A DNA stretch of 64,000 nt, from contig NC_064037.1 of the NCBI RefSeq assembly GCF_932526225.1, positions 7,918,203 to 7,982,202 of the forward strand, written 5' to 3'. Below, one piece after another: positions 44,482 to 55,423 of this stretch (the first letter of the stretch is position 1; every line of letters begins with the position of its first letter). The position numbers and the translations under genes were made by a program. A model generated the notes under the pieces. The model did no database searches. It worked only from the letters and a program-made list of their open reading frames with translations, and was not told the DNA's origin. This stretch comes from Nematostella vectensis. Its lineage: Eukaryota > Cnidaria > Anthozoa > Actiniaria > Edwardsiidae.

Positions 44482-45428
44482 TTAAAACGAGACAGTGCGT
44501 CAGCGACGGAGTTCTCCACGCCGGGAACGTGCGCCGCAGAGAAGGAGAACCCTTGCCTGGCCGCGACTAGAAGCAGACTGCGTAGCAAATGCATAATGCT
44601 AGGAATGCGTGAAGTCCGCGAGGTCAGAATACAGACGACCGCTTCGTTGTCTGTTCTAAACAGGACGTGTTGTTTCCGCCACGAATGCCCCCACACGTGA
44701 GCCGCGACGACTATGGGGAAGAGCTCCTTATACGCGATAGATTCGAACTTTTGAGGCCCCGTCCACACGCCGTTGAACCACCTGCTGCGGTGAAAGGCCC
44801 CGTAGCCCATGACGCCCGCCGCGTCAGATGTAACCACTGTCGTTGGTGTGGCTGCCATCCCCGGGTACAGCCAGAAGGACACGCCGTTCCACGAGGCGAT
44901 GAAGTCTCTCCACCACTGGAGGTCAAGTCGCAGCTTTGAGCCGATGCGAATTAGATGTTGGCGGTGACGGAAGCAGCGCAGCTGGTCGATCATGCGTCGA
45001 ATAAAGGTGCGGCCCGGCCAGACCGCTTTGGCGGCATGATGGAGGTGGCCAATAAGGGACTCGAGTTCGTGCCTCGTGCACCATTTAAGCGATGACCATT
45101 GCTCCAGAAGACCACGAATATCGGCGAGGTTTTCCTCCGGGAGCTTAGCGATCCTATTGACGGTGTCGATCTGGATACCGAGTACAGTGAGAATGGTAGA
45201 GGGGCCCTCGCACTTCCCGGGGTGCAAGGGCAAGCATAGCTCGCTGCACACCCTTAGAGCCGTAGCTAGATTGAGGCTACACACTGACGAGTTGGGGGGA
45301 CCCGCCATGATAAAATCATCAAGGTAGTGTACGAGGTGGGTCACCTGATAGTTGATCACCAGTATCCACTCGACAGCGGAGGCTACGCTATTGAAAATGA
45401 AAGGGGCTGATCGAAGGCTGAAAGGCAA
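44352..45428 (-). CDS. Reverse transcriptase/RNase H of the DIRS-order element (C-terminal part)
   Basis: 358 codons beginning inside the RT palm: LPFSLRSAPFIFN, then HYLDDFIMAG, the catalytic YLDD. The RNase H part has VTSDAAGVMGYGA, then KELFPIV, FRTDNEAVV and SVADALSR. The upstream RT fingers are in other frames (45,429-45,890), so the enzyme is incomplete in this copy. Confidence 0.93.
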   Translation of the reverse strand: MPFSLRSAPFIFNSVASAVEWILVINYQVTHLVHYLDDFIMAGPPNSSVCSLNLATALRVCSELCLPLHPGKCEGPSTILTVLGIQIDTVNRIAKLPEENLADIRGLLEQWSSLKWCTRHELESLIGHLHHAAKAVWPGRTFIRRMIDQLRCFRHRQHLIRIGSKLRLDLQWWRDFIASWNGVSFWLYPGMAATPTTVVTSDAAGVMGYGAFHRSRWFNGVWTGPQKFESIAYKELFPIVVAAHVWGHSWRKQHVLFRTDNEAVVCILTSRTSRIPSIMHLLRSLLLVAARQGFSFSAAHVPGVENSVADALSRFNWQAFVTLAPWAAPSPTSIPQAVLVELTQPTSKPDAGSCYYKA

Positions 45429-45890
45429 GGCGAGGTCTACGTAGAAGTAGTTGCGCTACTTCATTCCGAGGAGGTAACGGTCTGATGGATGAACGGGGAT
45501 GTTCCTGTAGGCTGCTAGAACATCAAATTAAGCTAGAAGCGCTCCGTTCCCCAGACCGTCGGCCAGTTGGAGCACGTCATCCACCCCAATGTAATGGAGT
45601 GCGAAAAGGTCCCCATCGATGCCGTCATTGACGCTTGCTCCCTCTGGGTAGGATAGATCAACGATAAGTCGTCATTTGTCTGGTTGGCCCCGCTTGGGGA
45701 TGACCCCGAATTTGATAATATGAAAGTTTGCGAACAGCGAACCCTTCCCAAATGCACTTCGTTCGCCAGGTATTCGTCTATGACGCCCGGGAACTCACTA
45801 GCAGACTTGCTGTTCTTAGTGGCCGATCTCAGAGATAGCCTACCATCGAAGCCAATCCGAAAGCCCTGGCGGATGCCGTCGATCACAAAA
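45429..45890 (-). pseudogene. Broken N-terminal RT segment of the DIRS-order element
   Basis: Fragments typical of the RT fingers are spread over different frames and interrupted by stops (for example FDVLAAYRNIPVHPSDRYLLG near 45,470-45,530). A 117-residue frame at 45,533-45,886 is mostly an out-of-frame shadow of this segment. Confidence 0.75.
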
Positions 45891-46189
45891 AGGTAATTTT
45901 TTTATCGGGGTGATCGCCCAACTCCCAAGCGAAACGGTTGGGATTGAGAGGCGTGACGGACGACACGGGGGGCAGTATGGCTGCAAAGGACACGAAAAAC
46001 ACCCGTCAGGGAGAGGTTGGGTGGAGGGTGTAACGGAAATGAGAACAATGTAAGCAGAGTCCCGGATGCTTGGACCCCACTTGCTGGACGGCGAGGGCCG
46101 TATAGGCCGCCAAAGGCCACACAGGCCGCCGAGTTCCCCCGTGACGCAGAAACCGCACAGGGCCGCGAAGGCCACTAGGCCGCAAAGGG

Positions 46190-46610
46190 CCGCCAACTAG
46201 GCCGCCAGGGGCCGCAACTAGGCCACCCTGGGGGGGGGGGACTAAGCCACCCAGGGGCCGCAACTAGGCCGCAAGCGGCGCAACTAGGCCGCAAGGGGCC
46301 GCAACTAGGCCACCAGGTGCCGCAGCTGAGCCACCAGGGGCCGCGACTAGGCCACCAAGGGCCGCAACTAGGCCGTAAGGAGTGAACTAGGACACCAAGG
46401 GCCACAACACGGCCATCACGGGCCGCAGTTGGGCCACCAGGGGCCGCAACTAGGCCACCGGGGGGCGCAACTAGGACGCACGGGCCGCAACTAGGCCACC
46501 AAGGGCCGCAACTATAGGCCACAAGGGGCCGCAACTATAGGCCGTAAGAGCCGCAATTAGGCCACCAAGGGCCGCAACTAGGCCACCTAGGGCCTTTGAA
46601 GCGTTGGGGA
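46190..46610. repeat. GC-rich GGCCGCAACTAGGCCACCA minisatellite inside gag
   Basis: Repeats of about 20 bp of the form GGGCCGCAACTAGGCCACCA, with irregular lengths, interrupt the gag region and give Trp/Pro/Ser-rich spurious frames on the minus strand. It resembles the sequence GGCAACTAGGCCACA of the element's own terminal block and so may derive from it. Confidence 0.8.
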
Positions 46611-47287
46611 TGGTAGTGGGTCGCTACAGCCATGTATATGGAGAATGCCTCCACCCAGGACACGATGTCCTCTATAGCTTGCTTGGGCTTCCGGGATTGT
46701 GTAGCGGTCGAGATGAGCCGCCCATCCAGCATCAATAGTGGCTCCGCTTCGGTGGTTGGGGAGCAATTGGTGGGCAGCAAGTCCCTCAAGTCAACATAGT
46801 TGCCAGTGACAATTTGGGTGACCATTTTTGCCGGGACCGGGGGTTATCCCGTCCCTACCACAAGGGGCTGGAGTGGGGCAGTTTGGGGGGCAGACACTGG
46901 GGACACAGCAGGAATGGACACACCGGCAGCGGTGGAGAAAGGGGCACCTGGGGCCGAAGAGGACAGCAAGCTACCCGAATATGATCGCGGGCAAGAGTTC
47001 ACCGAAAATGTTGAAAGAAAACTTTGACCGCCGGATTGGATATTCAGTGACCTACAGGGGATTGTTGTTGAGGTCGTTGGTAGCGGTTTGAGTGGTGTTG
47101 CTGGCAGTGAGGCTGTCATGTCCCCCGGAGCTGTCGATTGGAAAGATGGCGGCTTCTCACTCTGAATTCCGGTCTTGTGATGGCTCTTATTTTCCAGGCT
47201 GGCCATCGCTCTCTGAATCTCCTCTCTTATGAGTTGTGTGAATGACAAAGGGGGGTTCGAGCTGGTGCTGTCTTCTGGCGAAAGCAT
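46597..47287 (-). pseudogene. Gag-like ORF of the DIRS-order element, split by a stop
   Basis: From MLSPEDSTSSNPP the frame runs 147 codons through a Ser/Thr/Pro-rich region to a TAA near 46,845. It then continues in the same frame with KMVTQIVTGNYVDLRDLL and AIEDIVSWVEAFSIYMAV, a motif seen in DIRS-type gag proteins, until it enters the GC-rich minisatellite. Confidence 0.75.
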
Positions 47288-47413
47288 GTTGCCGTTAGAA
47301 ACAAAAACATGCGATAGGGGGCGCCTACAGCGAACTCAGGGGCGAGCACTAGAACCCGGGCTCGCGCGGTCAGACTCGATTTTTAACCTCGTCTAAATTG
47401 CATTCAGACACAT

Positions 47414-48354
47414 GAAAATGATTTCAACCGGGAAAAGTCTGTTATCAATAACGCTAGCAATCGGGCGCGTTGGTGGAATGAACGTTTACCGTAAAATCAA
47501 TTTAAAATAATTTAATGTATCATTATTTTTTATATTCAAATGATACAGGATTTGCCTCTGTATTTTAGTGTGCCAAGTTTAAATCTGATTTTATCCAAAA
47601 TAGAATATGGAATACAGGTAACGGAACAGGCGATTTCAGTTGTACGAATTGTTTTGACAATCCCTAAGGCGAACGAAAGCTTTTTGCCGATAATAATATT
47701 ATATATTTTTTTGTATTTACCTCAATCACACTTCTTCATGCCAGATTCAAGAGAGCGTCTTTCGGTTTCCCATTCAGCGAAGTTACAATTCGTAGTTCTG
47801 TACCAAATGTCAGGGTCTCCAGAATGCTTTCGCCTTTTACAAGTTTACCTTTCTTGGGGATAGGAGCTCACCATATAAGACTGAAGTCACATTTGTGATT
47901 TTTACAGTCTTTTATATTATAAACTTTGGCTTTGTAGCATGTTTAGCAAACGACGAAAGAAAAAATTTGAAATATTTTTTTTTTCTGTACGCGCACGTTC
48001 TCACTTTCGCGCCATTCAATTTTCGACCAATCAGAGAGCGAGGCACATCAGACAACGAGACACATTCTCGTTCCCAGAGCTCCTCGCTCCATGGTGACCG
48101 CGGAAACTTTATGGTAGACAGAGCGGACAAACATCGCGAATGCACAGTACGCATTTGATAAAGAATGGAAAAACATGGCGGACGAAAAGTGAGGTTTTTC
48201 GTATGTTTTCATAGACCTCCACTCTATTCGGCCGCCATGTTTTCAAACTCTAACCTTAGCTCATTGCGCATGCGCGACACTCTTACAAATTACCCGGGTT
48301 CCCTGTGGCGCTATTTTCCCATGAGCCTCTGTCCCTTGATATAAAGTCAAAAAC
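47414..48354. other. Intergenic region upstream of TMEM65
   Basis: 47,414-48,000 shows no gene. 48,000-48,250 looks like a promoter (see the separate entry). Short open frames here have no recognisable similarity. Confidence 0.6.
48025..48245 (+). promoter_or_regulatory. Probable TMEM65 promoter: CCAAT box and inverted pair of ATGGCGG sites
   Basis: GACCAATCAGAGAGCG at about 48,025 is an NF-Y type CCAAT box. AAACATGGCGGACG at about 48,172 and its inverted form GGCCGCCATGTTTT at about 48,230 match the YY1 consensus AA(n)ATGGCGGC, an element usually near animal transcription starts. Distance to the ATG is 100-200 bp. Factor binding is inferred. Confidence 0.5.
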
Positions 48355-51300
48355 ATGTTGTCTGTGTTCCTGTGCGGCTGTGGAAAAATGGCAGGCTTTT
48401 CTGCCAGATCTAGAGCACTTCTGATTTACAACGCTTCCCACATACAAGCAAGTACAGTGAGGATAACAAAAAGACATTTATATCGAGGGAAAGGCTTCGT
48501 AGCAAATCAAAAAGTGGCGGACAATTTCGTGGACTCCTTGACAAATCTTGAGCGTGGTTACCTACAGCATGCTCTCAGCAAACATCACGACAACGAAGGT
48601 AGGGTGATCGCAAAAATTATTTATTGTCTGTTTGTTGAGTCATAAACGATGGGTTAAGTTTTGTGGTTTAGGTGTGTAATCCTAGTTTACATTCAGGCCA
48701 TAACCACCTCGTGATGGGTTTGTTGACATTTTGTTCAAACGTCACGGGAAATCCACTTGTTGATACAGTCGAACCTCTATTAAGCGGTCACCCCCGGGAC
48801 TTAGCTTAGTGACCGCTTAATAGAGGTTGATCGCTTAATAGAGGCTTCACTATTTTCGCCCCTGAATTAGCGTAAATCGGGCTGTAATTATATGTAAGAA
48901 CTTTTTATTATAATAAACAACAGTAACAATCATGTCAGCCCTAAGACGGGGCCTGGTGCATTCCAATTTGATCCAGAAATGTTTGAAACCGCCTAGTCAG
49001 TTTGTTTTTGCCTATACGGCTCTTGTGGCTTTGCCCAATTCTATGGGCATGAGCTACTTTTGCTGGCGTTATGTAAAGTAAATAAGTGCGTTAAGGTGAT
49101 GTTACACGCATTGTATCCGTCGATATCCGTCATTAAGCGTTTGCGCGATTTTGAAAGCCGTACCCAAAAACTCACAAATCTGACCCAGTTGCATTCATTC
49201 GGGGATACCATGAATACATGACTGAGTGGGAACCAGCACTAGAAGATGTTTACAAACTTATGCGGGAACCAACTAGCATAAAGGATCCGAATGCTGTTAC
49301 AATCGTAAGAGAAAAAGCCGACAAAACTGTGATGGATGGAGACGGTCACCCGAATACTCTAGTTGACGATTACAAAGTTATGAGGCATATTCCCAAACTG
49401 ATGTCAACGTGGGTTACCAAATATCTCAAGAGACCTACGAACTGTGAGAAAGTCGTAGTCAAAGGGAAGTGGGTGAACAGAGGTGGTGGCTATGGACTCG
49501 AGATTCCTTGTGAATACATATTTGAAGGTGACAGTTTTTCTTCTAGCTGGCTAAAGCGGAAATTGGTTATCGAGGAATTTGATATGACTGATCCGCGCAA
49601 GACCACACAAGTCTCACAAGGCGATTAGCCATAGTAATTAGATTAGACAGTTAAAAATATGACGAAATATGACGTGCACTATCTGTTGTCATGCAGACAA
49701 ATATTGATGATGACCGTTTAATAGAGGTGAAAAACAATGAAATCAACCAATTGGGACCCTCCTTTGGTGACCGCGTCCGCTTAATAGAGGTGACCGCTCA
49801 ATAGAGGTCAAATTTACAGTAAACATAAGGGGGAAAATTCGGGACATTGGTAAATGACCGTTGAATAGAGGGTGACCGCTCAATAGAGGGCCGCTTAATA
49901 GAGGTTCGACTGTATTATGAAGCTTACAAAACTATCACCATCGTTATCTGATGGACTTGTTAAAAGAACCTTTAAAACTCAATAGTAAAATTTGCTTCGA
50001 CAGTCTGTGGCATTTTTAGTTGTATTTGTGAATTTTTAGTCAAGGATAAAATAGGCTTACTGTACAGTGACGGTTTTAATATCATATGGAGATTAAAAAT
50101 AACTTGATTGAATGTAGCTTATTACAGTTAATTGAACAATAGTATTATATCCTTAGTCTTATCCTGCTACGAATTACTCCAATGCCATCAATTGTCTTCA
50201 TATCCCTAATGGTCTTATTGTTGTGCTAAAACAGATGATCAAGACAAGGGAAAGCCACCAACAGTCCATCAGCTACGACTTAGTAAGATGTAATCAAATC
50301 AAAATTATCAAAAAAACAATCTCCTTCTATTTGAATGTGCAACTTAATTAAGCTAGGTACATAAGATATCAAAGATGTTGGGTGGGAAAGGCTTTTTTTG
50401 TTTAAACTTTTGGAAAATGTGATTCCACATACTGTATGCAAATAAATAAACACAAACACAAAGAATAAAAACGTTTTGAAGCAAAAACTTTGTAGCTTTC
50501 ATTATTTTCACACAGATACACTAGAATAGCATCATTTCAGATGAGCACTTTCTTGCTGTTTTTTTTTGTTATTTTCAATCACATTTTTTGTTATTTCTGT
50601 TATAAAAAACATAATCCAATCATTTGATTGTTCTTTATAGAGCATTCTTTCAACTGACCAAAGTTGATCTGCAAATATGCTATTTTATATTTAAGAAGAA
50701 CTGTACTTGTCAAAGTCTGGTGGCATTGACAGCTTAACATAGGCATGTTCCTTTTATATAGCACATGTTTGTGTTTAAGAATTCTGACCTTCCATCACAA
50801 TAGACAAAAAAAGCAGTGTGATACTGTAACTCCATGGCATTTATTTGTTTATAATACTTTTAACTCTTTTCTTCTTTAGATGCTTTCCACTGTGCTGTCC
50901 CATTTGTAGGATTTGGTTTCCTTGACAATGCTATTATGATTATAGCTGTGAGTAGCCAATGACATGTTTGTAACCACAACCCAATATTCTAACTTATTGA
51001 GAGTTTCATTTGCATAAAGTCTGATTAAGTTATCCGCCCAATAGGGGCTACTCACAGGATAAAATCCCTATGCAACTGGTAGTTATCTGGCAGATAAAAT
51101 AGCGTTGCACAAAGTGTGGATAGAAGGCTGATAACTATCCGCTGAATAGCCATCATTAACCACTAAATGGCTTCTCGTCTGTTTTTACTTCAAACAAAAT
51201 GGTGACCGTTAAAAGAGCTACAAAAAGTGCCAGAAAACAAACAGTTTATTGAGGCAAAGTGCACATAAATCATGGAAAAGTGTTAAGGGTTTAATCATGG

Positions 51301-53626
51301 AAAAGGGTTTATAGCTTCCTATTGCCTTGAGGGAGTCACATTTCTTGACAGAACAGAAAATATAGATTGATTCAGTTCTGCCAGAGCTGCATGTAAGTTT
51401 ATATTTCATTGTGAATTTACCAACTGTAAAATTCTAAGTTTTGCATGTGTTTCAACTTGCAATGTGTCTAAATTTATCTAAATTCTGACAATAAATTAGA
51501 AAGCAATATGCCATTTTGTTTTTTCTTCACATTTATTAGATGGATAAGATTTTATCCAACTACTATCACTGGATAACTTTTATTTGGGCTTTGTGCAGCA
51601 GAATCATGCCACTCGGATAAGTTTTATTCGTTGGATAAGAATTTAACTGGTGCACAAAGCTTAACCAATCTTTGTACAACCGGCCCCTGTAGGCCTTTGT
51701 TGGAAGTCTTTGTTGTGATGTGTTTGTTGTGATATGTTTGTTACATGTTTGATTTGATGTTTGTTGCCATGTGTTTGTCAGGGGTTTCATTAGGCCCCAG
51801 TGGAAGCACCAGCTATTTTCCACAGGGCGCTGGCTACTTTTTTTTAAAAAGTCGACTTTAAGTTTTATTTGAACTAAAAAAGATAAAATAACTACCACCC
51901 CTTACTTATCAATCTCCACCACCTACTCTGAAAGTTAATAAAAGCCCTGTTTGTTGTGATATGTTTCTTGTGATACCTATGTCTTGATGTTTTTGTTGCT
52001 TTTTATTAGTCTCCATACATGTGTGTAGTATGGTGAAATTGATCAGTCTTTGTGTTTGCTAGGGAGAGTACATTGACTACACAATTGGAGCAACCCTTGG
52101 CATATCTACAATGGCTGGTAAGGATGTACATAACTCACATATAAAGATCAATTATCCTACCTTTGGAAATTATTTGTGATAGATATTAATTCATTCAGTA
52201 GTCTGTGAACTCTTGTTATTGTTTCCGACTTCCAAATCACTTTCTACCTTTCACCATCATGCAGGCTGTTTGATCATTTCATTAACAGAATTACAATTTT
52301 TGACTTTTGATTGGTCAGTGCTTGTAGGGGGGGGGGGATTGATTGAAATGACTTTAGTGCTGGCCAACAAAAAATATTCAGGGGTTAAAGGATTGGACAT
52401 TTTTACAAATTTTAAACTTTACAGAATATTTGAACTGCAGTTAGAATTTCTCTTATATTTTTTTCTTGTGTTGATAAATTGACAAGGCTATATCAGGGTT
52501 TTAAATAGCGGCCAGCTGCCGGAGATAGCCAGCTGTTTTCTGGTCTTTGCCAGCTCTTCTTTCTGTATCCCTTGTCATATTATGCAGGCTTTTTTTCCCT
52601 TCTAAAATCCAGAAAGCCGGCAAAATCTAGTAGATTTAAAAAAGTGATTTTGAACCCTGTAAATCTAGTTATGGCAGAAGCAGGTTTATTTTCAGTAGTA
52701 ATAACAATTTAAGACTGTTGTGATGGCGTTTGTTTTATATAAGTAAGAGTCCATCGATATCAATAGGGTGGGAGGGATTTTTCCATAAGGTCAGTAGTGG
52801 GTTGTCAATTGATGAAAATGCTGACTGTCATTTTCTCTGCTTGTAGCTGCTGCCTTAGGAAATCTTGTGTCAGATGTTTCAGGGATTAGGTATGTAATTT
52901 AGTACCTTTTATATTTATTTCACAAATAGATTAGTAAATATTTTGAATAATTTCAGGGTTGTCCCTAAGAAATTTGTTTAATACCTGTTGGCTAGGATAT
53001 TGAGCCTGTTTTATATGGACTAAAATCAAGTAAAATAGTTCAAAAAGTTATAATTTAGCGCCTCCGGGCTGCCACTTAGGGGCAACGCTGCAATTTAACA
53101 TGTTGACCTTATATATAATTTCTAAATTTCAGCTTGGCCCACTATGTTGAGTTAGCTTCAGATAAATTAGGTTTTCAGGGGCCGAGGCTTAGTGTTCAGC
53201 AAATGGAGATGCCTAGGACGAGATTTTCATCAAACATAGTAAGTATTAGTGCACCAGATGCTATGCAAGTATGGCTATAGGAGGATTCCTAACATGCTCT
53301 GGTGGACACTCAAGCTTTCCTTTGCCTTGCTGCATGGCCAGTAAAGTAAATGTAAATGTCAGGGTGTGTAAAAGTGACCTATCATCACTCTAAAATCAAG
53401 TTTTAAAGTACTGTAGGTATCTGGTGATATTGTTTATTATGATTGTCACAGTATTTATGACATTAATATTGATTATGCAATAATTTAATGCTGATTCTTC
53501 TACATATTATTTTGATTGACTTTCTAGGGTCGAGCTATTGGTATCTCTATAGGCTGTATCTTGGGCATGTTCCCATTATTGTTTTACTCAAGCAAAGAAG
53601 ACAAAGACCAAGACAAGGAGAGCTAG
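48355..53626 (+). CDS. TMEM65: TMEM65 orthologue, mitochondrial inner-membrane protein
   Basis: Six exons: 48355-48598, 50880-50947, 52063-52117, 52847-52889, 53133-53238, 53528-53626 (615 nt, 204 residues, phases all agree). Strong family matches: AVPFVGFGFLDNAIMIIAGEY, TIGATLGISTMAAAALGNLVSDVSG, SLAHYVELASDKLG and GRAIGISIGCILGMFPLLFY, covering the three membrane segments. The N terminus is basic and lacks acidic residues for about 45 positions, as expected for a mitochondrial targeting peptide. An alternative ATG at 48388 (AAAATGG, better context) would shorten it by 11 residues. The C terminus KEDKDQDKES is charged. In vertebrates TMEM65 sits in the inner membrane and is linked to mitochondrial Na+/Ca2+ exchange. 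Intron 1 carries a DNA transposon. Confidence 0.94.
48764..49914. mobile_element. Tigger/pogo-like DNA element, 1,147 bp, with TA target duplication
   Basis: 48766-49912 begins CAGTCGAACCTCTATTAAGC and ends with the inverse, GCTTAATAGAGGTTCGACTG. TA flanks both sides (48764-48765, 49913-49914), as for Tc1/mariner-superfamily insertion. Subterminal copies of GACCGCTTAATAGAGGT occur several times near both ends in both orientations (around 48,825 and 49,705-49,895). No transposase is present. The interior holds the HIRAN-like ORF. Confidence 0.85.
49218..49628 (+). CDS. HIRAN-like domain ORF inside the DNA element
   Basis: 136 codons from ATG 49218. The frame is open about 57 nt further upstream and contains GYHEYMTEW, which looks like the start of the same domain, so the ATG may be internal to it. 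Features: REPTSIKDPNAVTIV, HIPKLMSTWV, VKGKWVNRGGGYGLEIPCEY and WLKRKL. This resembles the HIRAN-type domain (the DNA-end-binding module of HLTF) that occurs as many stand-alone copies in cnidarian genomes. It may be a captured gene fragment carried by a non-autonomous transposon. Assignment is from motif recall, so moderate. Confidence 0.5.
   Translation: MTEWEPALEDVYKLMREPTSIKDPNAVTIVREKADKTVMDGDGHPNTLVDDYKVMRHIPKLMSTWVTKYLKRPTNCEKVVVKGKWVNRGGGYGLEIPCEYIFEGDSFSSSWLKRKLVIEEFDMTDPRKTTQVSQGD
49915..53132. other. TMEM65 introns, no further gene seen
   Basis: Remaining intron sequence between the listed TMEM65 exons. 51,010-51,700 has many GGATAA/TTATCC motifs in both orientations and a GTGCACAAAGCTTAACCAAT end that may mark a MITE. 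52,240-52,480 gives a chance open frame. Nothing else was recognised. Confidence 0.5.
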
Positions 53627-55014
53627 TATCACAAGGTCAAGGAAAATGATGCCATAAATTTTAGGGGTGTGCGGAAAACAGCTTGCAGAAAACAGCGCCC
53701 GGAAAACAGCACACAGAAAGTAGAGTGCGGAAAGCAGTGGTTGGGTCGCGTGACCTCGGGCTCACACAAGTCGCAGAGTTGCGGGAAGGGCTGCCTCCAT
53801 TTTCCCCATACTAAGAGCGGAAAACAGCGCGCGGAAAACATTTCATCGCTTTTTTTCTTAAGAGGAAATCTTCTTACGATGAAATTCATTCTCCCAGCGC
53901 TCCGTATAGGCTTATACCCGCACGTTTTACTTTGAAACATTTTAAACTAACCTAAGACATTGTTAGGGAGTCATATTTTGTTTCAGGATTTTCCCCCACT
54001 ACAGAGGTTTTGGCCACACAGGGCCTGTTCAGAAAGATATATTACATTATTTTTGCGTCATTTATAAGCACACCCTAAGTTTTAGGGATCACCAGCTTGC
54101 TTCCGATTTCTCACATGTCACAGAAAAAGCCTGAAAGACATTTGTTTTCGAGTAATAATCTAGGGGAAGCCATCAATTGGCAAAGAACATAGTGGTACTG
54201 CAAGAATATCTATTAGAATCCTCTTTTATTGGCCACACCTTTGCATGGTCATGGGTGCAGGTTCTAAGTTTTAATTTGTTAATTTCAAAGCAGAGTTATG
54301 CTGGCTTCTCTGACTAATAGAGAACTTTTAATAAGAGTATTTAAAAAAAAAATTAAAGTACCCACCCTGCAAGCAAAGCTTTTTCCATGATTTTTTCTAT
54401 CAGTTCACTTCTCCATTTCACGCGTGGAAGAACAGAGACGCGACACGGATAAGTGAACTGATGGAAACAAACAGGAAAAAGCTCTGCTACCAGGGTAAAA
54501 AAGTACTATTTTAGAAATGAAAGTTGTACCTGTATAGTAAATATATTATTGCCATGGAAATAGATAAATAAAGATTATTAGATTCTTTCATTATTGACAT
54601 TGTCCTTTTTATGCCTTTGTTGCCTACTTATTATAAATACTACCTTTATTTACTGTTTACAGACAAGCAATTTTCTATCACGTCTCACTCAGGGAGGGTC
54701 TCCTTGCTAGCTCCAAAAAAATTAATTTATCTTATTTTCTAAAAATTATAAGATTTCTCACACAAACACTCATTGCAATAATCCTACTCTTGCTTTCTGA
54801 TAAAACGTTCCTTTTACTATAATTGTTAGCCCCTCCCCCAATAGGTAATTGGATTTGAAACCACAGGAGCCCCACACATTTAAAATGGCACTGCTAACGT
54901 ATCTGGAAAGAGATGAGATTGACACACACTGAAAAAGGGTAGGAAGGGGAGAAAAAATATTGCTTCTGTCTTATAAGGTATGATGATCGCGCAGAATAGT
55001 TGCATTTTTGTAAC
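53627..55014. other. TMEM65 3' flank; GCGGAAAACAGC repeat cluster
   Basis: At 53,669-53,850 the motif GCGGAAAACAGC(G/A)C recurs about seven times on both sides of a GC-rich core, probably a small mobile element (open frames on both strands there are artefacts). The remainder of the interval is AT-rich with no gene recognised. AATAAA at 54,569 could serve as a distal polyadenylation signal. Confidence 0.5.
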
Positions 55015-55405
55015 GTAAATAAGATCTTATAACCACGGGCTATAGGATAATCTGACTCCGAAATGAAGTCTAATGTCTTGTTAGTGTTTAATAAAGCACG
55101 TATTCCTACGTTGACTGGATGTATTCGCCTTGGTTTCGCTCCTCCAGCGAGCTCTGTCCCTGCGCGCTTTTGACCTTTCAAACGACTCGCTAGGTAACCG
55201 CCGCCTGGTAAATGAATAACACGACCCCCAGCGGCGTGGCAAGGAAAAAAAACTCGCCGCTGGGGGTCGTGTTAATCATTTACCAGGCGGCGGCGGTTAC
55301 ATAGCGCGTCGTTACGTGCTTTATTCAACACTAACTAAGACATTAGACTTTATTTCGGTGTCAGATTACCCTATAGCCCGTGTTATGACAAACTTATTTT
55401 TAAGT
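55015..55405. mobile_element. Large foldback element, about 370 bp
   Basis: The arms are inverted copies. Outer: ACCACGGGCTATAGGATAAT on the left versus ATTACCCTATAGCCCGTG on the right. Middle: GACATTAGACTT and its complement, and GTGCTTTATT and its complement. Inner: GTAACCGCCGCCTGGTAAAT versus ATTTACCAGGCGGCGGCGGTTAC, ending in CGACCCCCAGCGGCG/CGCCGCTGGGGGTCG around a short A-rich loop. It is non-coding and its right end lies about 20 bp from the tRNA gene. Confidence 0.8.
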
Positions 55406-55423
55406 TCCATTAAATTGATCAAG

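Larger units (their letters stand above)
42873..47413 (-). mobile_element. Tyrosine-recombinase retrotransposon (DIRS order, split direct repeats), degraded
   Basis: Split direct repeats are present. A 112-bp block starting ACAAAAACATGCGATAGGGG occurs at 43119-43230 and 47301-47413. A 104-bp block starting TTAAACTCATCGTCTGATAA occurs at 42873-42976 and 43231-43334. In minus orientation the order is A1, ORFs, B1, A2, B2, the Ngaro/PAT-type arrangement. Between them lie gag, RT/RNase H and tyrosine recombinase ORFs. Gag is split by a stop and interrupted by a GC-rich minisatellite, and the RT N terminus is broken, so the copy is non-autonomous. Confidence 0.92.

Noticed and set aside
44464..44939. 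Plus-strand frames within the tyrosine-recombinase element
   Set aside because: Antisense shadows of RT/RNase H with no recognisable domain.
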